From: JBMYYE01 sp049609065
Lineage (GTDB): Bacteria; Pseudomonadota; Alphaproteobacteria; Rhodobacterales; Rhodobacteraceae
DNA: 41,569 bases
Direction of reading: 5' to 3'
Assembly (NCBI GenBank): GCA_049609065.1
Contig: JBMYYE010000007.1
Span: forward strand, 1-41,569
Position 1 is the first letter of the stretch. Every line of letters starts with the position of its first letter. This document shows, piece by piece, positions 7,254 to 16,169 of the stretch. Made by a program: the position numbers and the translations under genes. The notes under the pieces are model-generated. The model was not told the DNA's origin. It was given only the letters and a program-made list of their open reading frames with translations, and made no database searches.

Positions 7254-7931
7254 ATGCATATCGAACCAGGCGTCGTTACCGGCGCAAAAATCGCCCTTTC
7301 ATACGCAACAGCCGCAGGTGCAGGTGTTGTTGGCCTTAAAATGGCGTGGGACGCACTCAAAGAAAAAGGTCTCGTATCTTTGGCCATGCGCGCATTGGCG
7401 GCAACCGTATTGGTGTTCACATTCTTTGAATTGCTGCCACATTATCCCGTTGGCGTGTCTGAGGTGCATTTCATCCTCGGGTCTACATTGTTCCTCGTGT
7501 TTGGTGCGGCACCCGCTGCGATTGGCCTGACGCTTGGGCTTGCAATCCAAAGCTTCATCCTTGCGCCATTTGATATCCCGCAATTTGGCATGAATATGAC
7601 AACTTTGCTTGTGCCGCTCTTTGGTTTGAAAATGATCGCGGATCGCATCATTCCGGCCTCCACACGCTATGTGGATATCAGCTATAAACAAACACTTGCG
7701 CTTTCAACGGCTTACCAAGCTGGTGTTGTGGCTTGGGTTGGTTTCTGGGCGTTTTACGGTCAGGGCTTCGGCGCAGAAAATCTCGCCAATGTTGTGACAT
7801 TTGGCGGTGCATATATGCTTGTTGTTTTGATTGAGCCTCTTGCGGATCTTGCGGTTCTGTTTATTGCAAAAACACTACACAAAGGTGTTCCAGCAGCGCT
7901 TGTTACGCCACGCCTTTTTAGCGCAGCCTAA
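7254..7931 (+). CDS. CbiM-like energy-coupling-factor transporter S component (cobalt/nickel)
   Basis: Membrane protein of 225 residues resembling CbiM/NikM substrate-binding permeases of ECF-type cobalt and nickel importers. It begins MHIEPG; in CbiM/NikM the N-terminal amine and His2 coordinate the metal. The central block from HYPVGVSEVHFILG (His63, His72) to PQFGMNMTTLLVPLFGLKM also matches the family. Six or so hydrophobic segments cover most of the chain. No cbiN, cbiQ or cbiO gene is adjacent; the next gene, after a hairpin, is cobF. The direct position behind a B12 riboswitch points to cobalt uptake. The family call is by motif recognition; transport and metal are inferred. Confidence 0.82.
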   Translation: MHIEPGVVTGAKIALSYATAAGAGVVGLKMAWDALKEKGLVSLAMRALAATVLVFTFFELLPHYPVGVSEVHFILGSTLFLVFGAAPAAIGLTLGLAIQSFILAPFDIPQFGMNMTTLLVPLFGLKMIADRIIPASTRYVDISYKQTLALSTAYQAGVVAWVGFWAFYGQGFGAENLANVVTFGGAYMLVVLIEPLADLAVLFIAKTLHKGVPAALVTPRLFSAA

Positions 7932-7953
7932 GCGGTGGCGTATACTGATTTAA

Positions 7954-7985
7954 AAAATGGCCTCAATCGTGGGGCCATTTTCATT
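7954..7985 (+). terminator. Hairpin terminator or attenuator between cbiM-like gene and cobF
   Basis: Perfect 9-base arms AAAATGGCC (7954-7962) and GGCCATTTT (7973-7981) with a 10-base loop, followed by the T-rich CATTTCT. The T-tract is modest and only 30 bases remain before cobF, too few for a clear separate promoter, so partial read-through is plausible. Confidence 0.7.
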
Positions 7986-8015
7986 TCTCACCCCCTGTTT
8001 TAGGACAGAGCCACT

Positions 8016-8771
8016 ATGCTTGATCTTATTCTCATCGGTATTGGGACGGGAAACCCTGACCACCTCACACGTCAAGCGGTCAAAGCGCTTAACGGCGCGG
8101 ATTTGATACTGATCCCCTATAAAGGATCAGAGAAAGCGGATCTCGCGGCGCTGCGGCGGGAAATTTGCGATGATATTCTGACATCTCCAACCCCGATAGA
8201 AGAGTTTAAATTGCCTGTGCGGGACCCTGCGATCGAAGATTACATTGATCGGGTGAACCAGTGGCATGATGCGATTGCGCAGTGCTGGCTTTCGGCGATG
8301 GATGCGCATCCGACTGCCACGCGGGTTGCGCTTTTGGTTTGGGGGGATCCGTCCCTTTACGACAGCACGTTGCGCATTGCACACCGTGTGAACGAAAAAC
8401 GCGCAACACAGGTCGAAGTCATCCCCGGCATTACATCTATGCAAGGCCTCACAGCCGCGCATCGCATTCCGCTAAATGCGCTAGGCGGGCCCTTTACTGT
8501 GACCACGGGACGACAGCTCCGCGATCATGGCTGGCCGCAAGGTGTGGACCGTTTGGTGGTGATGCTTGATGGGGATTGCGCGTTTCAGACCCTTGATCCT
8601 GCGGGCATCCACATTTGGTGGGGCGGGTTTGTTGGTATGGAAAACGAAGTCATCCGCTCGGGCCCTTTGGCTGAAATATCCCAAGACATTATCGATACGC
8701 GCGCTGGCGCAAAATCAGACCACGGCTGGATTATGGATATTTATATCCTCGACCGTGCGCCTCAGACATAG
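8016..8771 (+). CDS. cobF: Precorrin-6A synthase (deacetylating) CobF
   Basis: S-adenosylmethionine-dependent C-1 methyltransferase of the aerobic corrin pathway; it methylates precorrin-5 and releases the acetyl group to give precorrin-6A. The 251-residue protein has the tetrapyrrole methylase fold with an N-terminal GIGTGNPDHLT loop, the LVWGDPSLYDST segment and VIPGITSMQ. ATG 8016 has AGGACAG upstream. CobF exists only in the aerobic pathway, so its presence tells which B12 route the organism uses. It heads the operon cobF-cobT-cobS-cobC, with an 11-base gap to cobT. The other early methylases (cobI, J, L, M and so on) are not in the window. Confidence 0.95.
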   Translation: MLDLILIGIGTGNPDHLTRQAVKALNGADLILIPYKGSEKADLAALRREICDDILTSPTPIEEFKLPVRDPAIEDYIDRVNQWHDAIAQCWLSAMDAHPTATRVALLVWGDPSLYDSTLRIAHRVNEKRATQVEVIPGITSMQGLTAAHRIPLNALGGPFTVTTGRQLRDHGWPQGVDRLVVMLDGDCAFQTLDPAGIHIWWGGFVGMENEVIRSGPLAEISQDIIDTRAGAKSDHGWIMDIYILDRAPQT

Positions 8772-8782
8772 AAAGAAATACC

Positions 8783-9796
8783 ATGCTCACTGCATCAGAC
8801 GCTCTTAAAGCTGATATCCAAACTGCGATTGATTTGAAAACAAAACCCCCGGGATCATTGGGGCGAATCGAAGAATTGGCGGCGCAAATCGCGGCGCTCA
8901 AAGAAACCACGAGCCCTAAAATGGACAGCTGTCAGCACATCATTTTTGCCGCTGACCATGGGATCGCAACCGAAGGCGTATCCGCCTTTCCACAGGCCGT
9001 GACCCAACAAATGGTCCTCAATTTCTTAGGCAACGGGGCAGCGGCCAATGTGTTTGCGAACCGTTTGGATGTACCCGTGATGGTGGTAGATGCAGGCGTT
9101 GCAGGAGAACCTATTGAGGCTGACGGTCTTATCTCTCGCCGGATGGGCGCAGGGACGGCGAGCTTCCTTTCTGGCCCCGCGATGAGCAAGGACGTGATGG
9201 CACAAACCTTTGCTGCGGGCGCGGATTTGGTGGCCACATGTGACGCGGACGCCATGAGCTTTGGCGAAATGGGCATCGGGAATACGGCCACGGCGAGTAT
9301 GCTCATCCATAAACTCACGGGGCTTGATCTTGAAACCCTCACGGGCCGTGGGACGGGGCTTGATGATGACGGGTTAAACCGTAAACTTGCGATCCTTCAA
9401 AAGGCGGCCGCACGCACGGGTGACCTATCTGCTGATGACATTTTTGCGGAATATGGCGGGTTTGAAATCCTTATGATGGCTGGGGCGATGATTGCGGCGG
9501 CTGAGGCACGCAAAGTTGTGCTTGTGGATGGGTTTATCGCAACGGCGGCTGCGCTTGTTGCGCTAACACGGGCGCCACATATTCGTCCTGCCATGGTGTT
9601 TTCGCACCTCTCCGAAGAGGCAGGCCATATTGCAATTCTCACACATCTTGAGGCCAAGCCGATTTTGAACCTTGGGCTGCGTTTGGGCGAAGGCACAGGC
9701 GCGCTTTTGGCGTGGCCATTGGTGCGGGCTTCTGCGGATATGCTCAATAATATGGCGACATTTGCGGATGCAGGCATCAGCGGTAAAGACGAATGA
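8783..9796 (+). CDS. cobT: Nicotinate-nucleotide--dimethylbenzimidazole phosphoribosyltransferase CobT
   Basis: Transfers phosphoribose from nicotinate mononucleotide to 5,6-dimethylbenzimidazole, producing alpha-ribazole phosphate for the lower ligand of B12. The 337-residue length is normal. Family motifs include TKPPGSLGRIEELA near the N-terminus, FAADHGIATEGVSAFP, the GEMGIGNTATAS segment, GRGTGLDD, and the catalytic Glu303 in LGEGTGALLAWP. The stop overlaps the cobS start (ATGA at 9793-9796), so the two are translationally coupled. Named CobU in Pseudomonas denitrificans nomenclature. Confidence 0.97.
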   Translation: MLTASDALKADIQTAIDLKTKPPGSLGRIEELAAQIAALKETTSPKMDSCQHIIFAADHGIATEGVSAFPQAVTQQMVLNFLGNGAAANVFANRLDVPVMVVDAGVAGEPIEADGLISRRMGAGTASFLSGPAMSKDVMAQTFAAGADLVATCDADAMSFGEMGIGNTATASMLIHKLTGLDLETLTGRGTGLDDDGLNRKLAILQKAAARTGDLSADDIFAEYGGFEILMMAGAMIAAAEARKVVLVDGFIATAAALVALTRAPHIRPAMVFSHLSEEAGHIAILTHLEAKPILNLGLRLGEGTGALLAWPLVRASADMLNNMATFADAGISGKDE

Positions 9797-10557
9797 CCCC
9801 GAAAGAAGAAATAGAAACCGCGCGTCTGGCATTTCAGTTCATGATGCGCTTTCCTATTCCTGAAGGCGCAGATTTTGACGCGGCGCGCATGGCGCAATCT
9901 GTGCGCTATTACCCTATGGTGGGCGCGGTTGTGGGGGCTGTCGCCGCGCTGGCCTATGTGTTGTGTGCTGCTTTGGTGTCCGTGCCGTTTGCGCCAGTGG
10001 CTGCCATTGTGACGGCAATGTTTGCAACAGGGGCGCTCCACGAAGATGGGCTCGCCGATTTGGTTGATGGGTTTTGGGGTGGCCATACCCGTGAACGGCG
10101 CCTTGAAATCATGCGCGATAGCGCCATCGGAAGCTACGGAACCCTTGCTTTGATCTTGATCGTTTTGGCGCAATATGTGCTGCTGTCAGACCTGTCGATC
10201 GCGGCGGCGGTGGTTGCGCTTATTGTGGGGCATGGGCTTAGCCGCGCTGGTGTTGTGGGCCTGATGCAAATGGGAACCTATGTGCGTAAATCCGGGGCGG
10301 GCGAGAACCTTACTCAGCGGATGGATGATGACGGGCGACTGGTTTTTGCGGTGCAAGTATTGGGCCTTCTTTTGCTGGGGCTTATCACATTTGGCGTTTT
10401 GCCTATGGTGGGATCCGTTGGAGTTATGGCTTTGGTCTATTGGGGTCTTTCGACGCTCTCGGATCATAAAATTGGCGGGTATACTGGCGACGTTTTGGGG
10501 GCTTTGCAGCAGTTAAGCTATGTTGGATTTTACCTCGGCCTTGGGGTTCTGGTGTGA
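9793..10557 (+). CDS. cobS: Adenosylcobinamide-GDP ribazoletransferase (cobalamin synthase) CobS
   Basis: Integral membrane enzyme that joins AdoCbi-GDP with alpha-ribazole (phosphate) to make adenosylcobalamin (phosphate). The 254 residues contain several hydrophobic segments: about 38-75, 118-150, and two or three in the C-terminal third. The conserved acidic motif ALHEDGLADLVDGFWGG (about residues 77-93) is followed by MRDSAIGSYG; these bind metal and nucleotide in the family. The ATG overlaps the cobT stop, and the stop lies within the GTG start of cobC. Called CobV in Pseudomonas nomenclature. Confidence 0.96.
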   Translation: MTPKEEIETARLAFQFMMRFPIPEGADFDAARMAQSVRYYPMVGAVVGAVAALAYVLCAALVSVPFAPVAAIVTAMFATGALHEDGLADLVDGFWGGHTRERRLEIMRDSAIGSYGTLALILIVLAQYVLLSDLSIAAAVVALIVGHGLSRAGVVGLMQMGTYVRKSGAGENLTQRMDDDGRLVFAVQVLGLLLLGLITFGVLPMVGSVGVMALVYWGLSTLSDHKIGGYTGDVLGALQQLSYVGFYLGLGVLV

Positions 10558-11141
10558 CGTCGCCACGGCGCATAACAATTGTGCGCCACGCGCCTGTGAT
10601 ATCTGATGGGTGTTTTTACGGGCGGCGGGATTTGCCTGCGCGTTGTGATGATCCTGCCGCGTTTTTGGCGTTGCGACAGGCCTTTCCCGCGCCACAGACA
10701 GTTTGGTTGAGCCCCGCTTTGAGATGCATGCAAACAGCAGCCGCCATTTGGCCTGATATGGATCTGACTACGGCGCGGCAGGACCCTGATCTCTGGGAAC
10801 AAGATTTCGGAGCATGGGAAGGTCTTCCATATGATGCTCTGCCTGATATTGGCGTGAAAACGGGGGCGGAGCTTTCGGACTATCGGCCGAAAAACGGCGA
10901 AAGTTTCGCGGACTTATATCGGCGCACGATCCCCGTATTGGAGCAATTGATGGATGCTGGCGGTGGCGTTATTGTGGCCCATGCTGGCACGATGCGCGCC
11001 GCATTGTCTTTGGTGGATGGGGAAATTCACGCGGGGCTGGCCTATCATGTGCCAAACTTATCTTATGTCACGATCGAAGCCAAAGAAGCAGGAATGACGG
11101 CGTATCTTGGCTTTGGCGTAGAACCGGCAAAAGGCGCGTAG
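10554..11141 (+). CDS. cobC: Histidine phosphatase, probable alpha-ribazole phosphatase CobC
   Basis: Phosphoglycerate-mutase-like histidine phosphatase of 195 residues. The nucleophile is His12 in ITIVRHAP, the second catalytic His lies in IVAHAGT, and LSPALRCMQTA supplies the usual Arg. The GTG start at 10554 overlaps the cobS stop (GTGA), which ties it to the operon. Its place after cobT and cobS suggests dephosphorylation of alpha-ribazole phosphate or cobalamin phosphate. Other members of this broad family have unrelated substrates, so the function rests on context. A weak hairpin (GGCGC/GCGCC, 11133-11149) spans the stop codon. Confidence 0.82.
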   Translation: MTSPRRITIVRHAPVISDGCFYGRRDLPARCDDPAAFLALRQAFPAPQTVWLSPALRCMQTAAAIWPDMDLTTARQDPDLWEQDFGAWEGLPYDALPDIGVKTGAELSDYRPKNGESFADLYRRTIPVLEQLMDAGGGVIVAHAGTMRAALSLVDGEIHAGLAYHVPNLSYVTIEAKEAGMTAYLGFGVEPAKGA

Positions 11142-11204
11142 GCTGCGCCGCCGTTTGTGCGGACTATGTCGTTTTCTGCAGTGCAGCTTTCCTTGTGTGC
11201 CGTA

Positions 11205-11237
11205 TTGTTGTAGTATTGGTAATAATATATTACCAAT
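11205..11237 (+). promoter_or_regulatory. Palindromic operator and candidate promoter of pyc
   Basis: A perfect inverted repeat has arms ATTGGTAATA (11215-11224) and TATTACCAAT (11228-11237) around ATA, ending 36 bases before the pyc ATG. A possible promoter overlaps it: TTGTTG (11205-11210), 17 bases, then TATTAC (11228-11233), so a bound regulator would cover the spacer and -10. The symmetric TTGGT/ACCAA ends resemble sites of dimeric helix-turn-helix repressors, but the regulator cannot be named from the sequence. Confidence 0.65.
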
Positions 11238-11273
11238 GAATTCAATAACGACACGTTGCGCGGAGAGAAACGT

Positions 11274-14200
11274 ATGAAAGCCCAAGAATTTTCGAAAATC
11301 TTGATTGCCAATCGGGGTGAGATTGCGATTCGCATCATGCGTGCTGCAAATGAACTTGGTAAGCAGACGGTTGCCGTTTTTGCGGAAGAAGACAAGCTAA
11401 GCCTCCATCGGTTTAAGGCGGATGAAGCTTACCGAATTGGGGCGGATCTTGGGCCAGTTGCCGCGTATCTTTCGATTGAAGAAATCATTCGTGTCGCAAA
11501 AATGTCGGGGGCGGATGCAATCCACCCAGGCTATGGGCTTTTGTCGGAGAACCCTGACTTTGTGGATGCGTGCGTGGCCAATGGCATCGCGTTTATCGGC
11601 CCCAAAGCGGAAACGATGCGCGCTTTGGGTGACAAAGCGTCAGCGCGCAAAGTCGCGATGAAAGCGGGCGTGCCCGTTATTCCAGCAACCGAAGTCTTAG
11701 GCGATGACATGGATGTGATCCGCGCGGAAGCGGGTGAAATTGGCTATCCTTTGATGCTTAAGGCGTCATGGGGCGGCGGTGGCCGTGGCATGCGCCCGAT
11801 TATGGGCGAAGATGAGGTTGAAACCAAGGTTCTAGAAGGCCGCCGTGAGGCAGAATCGGCCTTCGGGAATGGCGAAGGGTATCTTGAAAAAATGATCCTG
11901 CGCGCACGCCACGTTGAGGTGCAAATCCTAGGGGATCAACATGGTGGCATGTATCACCTTTTTGAACGTGATTGTTCCGTGCAGCGACGCAATCAAAAGG
12001 TGATCGAACGCGCGCCTGCACCCTATTTGAGCGAAGAGCAGCGTCAAAAACTGGCGGCGCTCGGCTACAAAATCTGTAAGCACGTAAATTACGAATGCGC
12101 CGGCACGGTCGAATTTTTGATGGATATGGACAGCCAAGAATTCTATTTTATCGAAGTGAACCCACGTGTTCAGGTGGAGCACACCGTCACCGAAGAAGTC
12201 ACGGGTATTGATATCGTGCAAGCGCAAATCAAAATCGCCGAAGGCAAACCCATTGCCGAGGCGACCGGTAAGGCCAGCCAAGAGGATATTCGCCTCAATG
12301 GCCATGCGCTACAGGCGCGGATCACAACCGAAGATCCGCAAAACAATTTCATCCCAGATTACGGTCGGATTTCGGCGTATCGCTCGGCCACAGGGATGGG
12401 CATTCGCCTCGATGGGGGAACGGCCTATTCGGGCGGTGTGATCACGCGCTACTATGACAGTTTGCTGACCAAAGTGACGGCCCATGCCCAAACGCCAGAG
12501 GCCGCGATTGCGCGCATGGATCGGGCGTTGCGGGAATTTCGTATTCGCGGCGTGTCGACGAATATCGCATTTGTTGAAAACCTGCTGAAACATCCGAAGT
12601 TTTTGGACAACAGCTATACCACCAAATTTATCGATGAAACGCCTGGGCTGTTTAACTTCAAAAAACGCCGTGATCGGGCGACAAAAATCCTGACTTATAT
12701 CGCGGATATTTCCGTGAATGGACATCCGGAAACCGAAGGGCGCGCGACACCATCCGCGGATCTTATTGCGCCACAAGCGCCTGAGGCGTCATTAACCTAT
12801 GAGGCGGGGACGCGGGATCTTTTGAATGCCAAAGGACCACAAGCGGTTGCCGATTGGATGTTGGCGCAAAAGCAGCTTTTGCTCACAGACACGACAATGC
12901 GTGATGGGCATCAGTCGCTTTTGGCGACGCGGATGCGCTCCATTGATATGATCAAAATCGCGCCATCTTACCGAGCAAATTTGCCGCAACTGTTTTCTGT
13001 TGAATGCTGGGGCGGGGCGACGTTTGATGTGGCGTATCGGTTCTTGCAGGAATGCCCATGGCAGCGGCTTCGCGATTTGCGGGATGCGATGCCAAATTTG
13101 ATGACGCAGATGCTTTTGCGTGCGTCAAACGGCGTAGGCTACACGAATTATCCTGATAATGTGGTGCAAGAATTCGTGCGCCAAGCCGCAGATACTGGCG
13201 TGGATGTGTTTCGTGTCTTTGACAGCCTTAACTGGGTTGAAAACATGCGCGTGGCCATGGATGCGGTGATTGAGCAAGACAAGGTTTGTGAAGGCACGAT
13301 CTGTTATACTGGTGATATTTTGAACCCAGATCGGGCCAAATATGACCTGAAATACTACGTATCGATGGCCAAGGAATTGGAAGCCGCGGGCGCACATGTG
13401 CTGGGGCTAAAGGATATGGCGGGGCTTTTGAAACCCGCAGCTGCGCGGCAGCTTGTGAAGGCGCTGAAAGAAGAGGTCGGGCTTCCGGTGCATTTTCATA
13501 CCCATGACACATCTGGAATTGCCGGCGCGACCATTTTGGCGGCGGCTGATGCGGGTGTTGATGCGGTTGATGCGGCGATGGATGCGTTTTCTGGCGGCAC
13601 ATCACAGCCCTGTTTGGGTTCCATCGTCGAAGGTCTTGCCCATACGGAGCGCGACACTGGCATTTCCATTGCTGCCGTGCGCGAGATTTCAGACTATTGG
13701 GAACAGGTGCGTGCGCAATATAGCGCCTTTGAAAGCGGCCTGCAGGCCCCCGCGTCTGAGGTCTATCTTCATGAAATGCCAGGCGGTCAGTTCACCAATC
13801 TAAAGGCCCAAGCGCGGTCTTTGGGGCTTGAGGCGCGTTGGCCTGAAGTGGCGCAAACCTATGCGGATGTGAACCAGATGTTTGGCGATATTGTCAAAGT
13901 GACACCATCTTCAAAGGTGGTGGGTGACATGGCCTTGATGATGGTGAGCCAGAACCTCACACGTAACGATGTGGAAGATCCTGACAAAGACGTGGCCTTC
14001 CCCGAGTCGGTGGTCGACATGATGCGCGGCAGTTTGGGTCAGCCTCCTGGCGGGTTCCCAACGGGCATTCAATCGAAGGTTTTAAAAGGCCAAGACGCGT
14101 TTACAACCCGCCCAGGGGCATCGCTTGCGCCCGTGGATTTGGAGAAGACGCGCGCAGATTTGAGTGCGGAACTCGAAGGATTTAAAGTCGATGATGAGGA

Positions 14201-14720
14201 CCTCAATGCCTATCTCATGTATCCAAAAGTGTTCTTGGATTACATGGGGCGTCACCGGATTTACGGCCCTGTGCGGACTTTGCCCACACGGACGTTTTTC
14301 TATGGCATGCGCGCGGGTGAGGAAATTTCAGCTGAAATTGATCCCGGAAAGACCATTGAAATTCGGATGCAGGCCATTGGCGATGTTGATGAAAATGGCG
14401 ACGTGAAAGTGTTCTTTGAACTCAACGGCCAACCACGCAGCATTCGCGTGCCGAACCGCATGGTGAAATCTGAAACCGAAACACGTCCCAAAGCCGAAGC
14501 GGGTAACCCAAACCACATTGGTGCCCCAATGCCAGGGGTCGTGGCCACGGTTGCGGTGAGCGTGGGGCAAGAGGTGAAAGAAGGTGATCTTCTTTTGACG
14601 ATTGAAGCCATGAAAATGGAAACCGGCATTCATGCGGAACGTGATGCTGTGGTGAAGGCTGTGCATGTCGCCGCCAGCAGCCAAATCGATGCCAAGGACC
14701 TCATGATTGAGCTGGAATAG
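11274..14720 (+). CDS. pyc: Pyruvate carboxylase, single-chain
   Basis: Biotin enzyme that carboxylates pyruvate to oxaloacetate for anaplerosis in the cytoplasm. The 1148 residues match the usual single-chain length. In order: biotin carboxylase domain with KILIANRGEIAIRI (residues 7-20) and the ATP-grasp glycine loop SWGGGGRGM; carboxyltransferase domain starting near 535 with DTTMRDGHQSL and the metal-binding HFHTHDTSG; an allosteric linker; and a C-terminal biotinyl domain with EAMKMET (biotin Lys at about 1114). ATG 11274 has GGAGAG seven bases upstream and begins MKAQEFSKIL; a GTG/TTG extension to 11256 is not needed. It is a single-gene unit with its own palindromic promoter and a strong symmetric terminator. 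Confidence 0.98.
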   Translation: MKAQEFSKILIANRGEIAIRIMRAANELGKQTVAVFAEEDKLSLHRFKADEAYRIGADLGPVAAYLSIEEIIRVAKMSGADAIHPGYGLLSENPDFVDACVANGIAFIGPKAETMRALGDKASARKVAMKAGVPVIPATEVLGDDMDVIRAEAGEIGYPLMLKASWGGGGRGMRPIMGEDEVETKVLEGRREAESAFGNGEGYLEKMILRARHVEVQILGDQHGGMYHLFERDCSVQRRNQKVIERAPAPYLSEEQRQKLAALGYKICKHVNYECAGTVEFLMDMDSQEFYFIEVNPRVQVEHTVTEEVTGIDIVQAQIKIAEGKPIAEATGKASQEDIRLNGHALQARITTEDPQNNFIPDYGRISAYRSATGMGIRLDGGTAYSGGVITRYYDSLLTKVTAHAQTPEAAIARMDRALREFRIRGVSTNIAFVENLLKHPKFLDNSYTTKFIDETPGLFNFKKRRDRATKILTYIADISVNGHPETEGRATPSADLIAPQAPEASLTYEAGTRDLLNAKGPQAVADWMLAQKQLLLTDTTMRDGHQSLLATRMRSIDMIKIAPSYRANLPQLFSVECWGGATFDVAYRFLQECPWQRLRDLRDAMPNLMTQMLLRASNGVGYTNYPDNVVQEFVRQAADTGVDVFRVFDSLNWVENMRVAMDAVIEQDKVCEGTICYTGDILNPDRAKYDLKYYVSMAKELEAAGAHVLGLKDMAGLLKPAAARQLVKALKEEVGLPVHFHTHDTSGIAGATILAAADAGVDAVDAAMDAFSGGTSQPCLGSIVEGLAHTERDTGISIAAVREISDYWEQVRAQYSAFESGLQAPASEVYLHEMPGGQFTNLKAQARSLGLEARWPEVAQTYADVNQMFGDIVKVTPSSKVVGDMALMMVSQNLTRNDVEDPDKDVAFPESVVDMMRGSLGQPPGGFPTGIQSKVLKGQDAFTTRPGASLAPVDLEKTRADLSAELEGFKVDDEDLNAYLMYPKVFLDYMGRHRIYGPVRTLPTRTFFYGMRAGEEISAEIDPGKTIEIRMQAIGDVDENGDVKVFFELNGQPRSIRVPNRMVKSETETRPKAEAGNPNHIGAPMPGVVATVAVSVGQEVKEGDLLLTIEAMKMETGIHAERDAVVKAVHVAASSQIDAKDLMIELE

Positions 14721-14738
14721 GCTCAGGATTAGAAACGT

Positions 14739-14766
14739 AAAAAGGCACCCAATTGGGTGCCTTTTT
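14739..14766. terminator. Bidirectional terminator between pyc and aminotransferase
   Basis: A fully symmetric 28-base palindrome has arms AAAAAGGCACCC (14739-14750) and GGGTGCCTTTTT (14755-14766) around AATT. With A-tracts and T-tracts on both sides it can terminate the convergent genes from either direction. Confidence 0.92.
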
Positions 14767-14785
14767 TGATAGATGGATGCGTATT

Positions 14786-16111
14786 TTATGCCGTAGCGTT
14801 TAGTGCTGCACGGATCGTATCGACCAGCTGATCGATTTCCTCTTTCGTGATAATGAAAGGGGGCGAGAGGGCGATGATATCCGCTGTCACGCGAACCATA
14901 ACCCCATTATCGTAGCAATGTTGAACGATTTCCGCGCCGCGGGCCCCTGCCGCACCGTCACGAGGCGCAAGCTCAATCCCTGCCACCAATCCAAGATTGC
15001 GAATATCAATGACATGAGGCGCATCACGCAGGGAATGCATCGCGTCTTCCCAATACGGGGAGAGATCCGCGCAGCGCTCAAAAAGCCCCTCTTCTTTATA
15101 GGTATCAAGTGTTGCAAGCGCGGCGGCGGCCGCAATGGGGTGGCCCGAATAGGTGTAGCCGTGGAAAAGCTCAATCGGGGTGTCCGAGTTGTTGACAATC
15201 GTGTCGTGGATTTCATTTTTCACCACGCAGCCGCCCATAGGAATGACGCCATTTGTAACGCCTTTGGCGAAGGTGATGATATCAGGCGTGACCCCAAAAT
15301 AATCCGCAGCTGTGGCGGTACCAAGGCGTCCGAACCCTGTGATGACCTCATCAAAGATAAGCAAGATGCCGTGTTTGTCACAAATGTCACGGAGCCGCTG
15401 AAGGTAACCTTTGGGCGGCATCAACACCCCTGTGGAGCCTGCCATCGGTTCGACAATCACAGCCGCAATGGTCGATGCATCATGCAGCGCCACAATCCGT
15501 TCGAGATCATCGGCTAAATTCGCGCCGTGTTCGGGACAGCCTTTGGAAAATGCGTTTTTTTCCAAATCATGGGTGTGGGGGAGGTGATCAACGCCCGTTA
15601 AAAGCGTGCCGAATTGACGGCGGTTTGTGACAATGCCGCCAACGGAAATCCCGCCAAACCCTGTGCCGTGATAGCCACGTTCACGCCCAATGAGGCGGGT
15701 GCGTGTGCCCTGACCTTTGGCACGTTGATAGGAAAGTGCGATTTTTAACGCGCTATCTACGGCTTCTGATCCGGAGTTTGCAAAAAACGTGTGATCCATG
15801 CCTTCGGGGAAAACCTGAGCCAAACGATTGGCCAACTCAAACACTTTGGGGTGACCAAAATTGAAGCAAGGCGCATAGTCGAGTTCCTCAACCTGACGTT
15901 GCACAGCCTCACGGATGAGGGGGCGGTTATGACCCGCATTCACACACCACAACCCCGCAGCCCCGTCCAAAATATCGCGGCCATCGTCGGATTTATAATG
16001 CATCCGGTCCGCAGAAACGAGCATTCGAGGATTGGCCTTAAATGCTCGGTTTGGGGTGAATGGCATCCAAAAGGGACCAAGGTCATTGGGGCGATTTGTG
16101 GGTGAGGCCAT
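14786..16111 (-). CDS. Class III aminotransferase, omega-amino acid/beta-alanine:pyruvate type
   Basis: PLP-dependent class III aminotransferase of 441 residues that most resembles omega-amino acid (beta-alanine):pyruvate transaminases. Features are the N-terminal PFWMPFTPNRAFKANPRM stretch, GLWCVNAGHNR, the phosphate-binding SGSEAVDSALK (113-123), GYHGTGFGG, Asp254 in IFDEVITGFGR, the Schiff-base Lys283 in TFAKGVTNG, and YTYSGHP. The start ATG at 16111 gives the expected N-terminus. The physiological substrate (beta-alanine, GABA, taurine or another omega-amine) cannot be fixed from the sequence. It is transcribed alone towards pyc and diverges from rpsD; an inverted repeat in the shared upstream region may regulate it. 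Confidence 0.9.
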   Translation of the reverse strand: MASPTNRPNDLGPFWMPFTPNRAFKANPRMLVSADRMHYKSDDGRDILDGAAGLWCVNAGHNRPLIREAVQRQVEELDYAPCFNFGHPKVFELANRLAQVFPEGMDHTFFANSGSEAVDSALKIALSYQRAKGQGTRTRLIGRERGYHGTGFGGISVGGIVTNRRQFGTLLTGVDHLPHTHDLEKNAFSKGCPEHGANLADDLERIVALHDASTIAAVIVEPMAGSTGVLMPPKGYLQRLRDICDKHGILLIFDEVITGFGRLGTATAADYFGVTPDIITFAKGVTNGVIPMGGCVVKNEIHDTIVNNSDTPIELFHGYTYSGHPIAAAAALATLDTYKEEGLFERCADLSPYWEDAMHSLRDAPHVIDIRNLGLVAGIELAPRDGAAGARGAEIVQHCYDNGVMVRVTADIIALSPPFIITKEEIDQLVDTIRAALNATA

Positions 16112-16169
16112 GGGCTTTTCCTAACTAAGGGTTGGTATTGGCCTTGAACTAGATTTCAGGCATATTTTT

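Noticed and set aside
9397..10173. Minus-strand open frame of 258 codons opposite cobT/cobS
   Set aside because: It is antisense to two motif-complete genes; the low-complexity His/Arg/Ala composition is typical of shadow frames.
11133..11149. GGCGC/GCGCC hairpin at the end of cobC as a terminator
   Set aside because: The stem is five pairs, spans the stop codon and has no T-tract.
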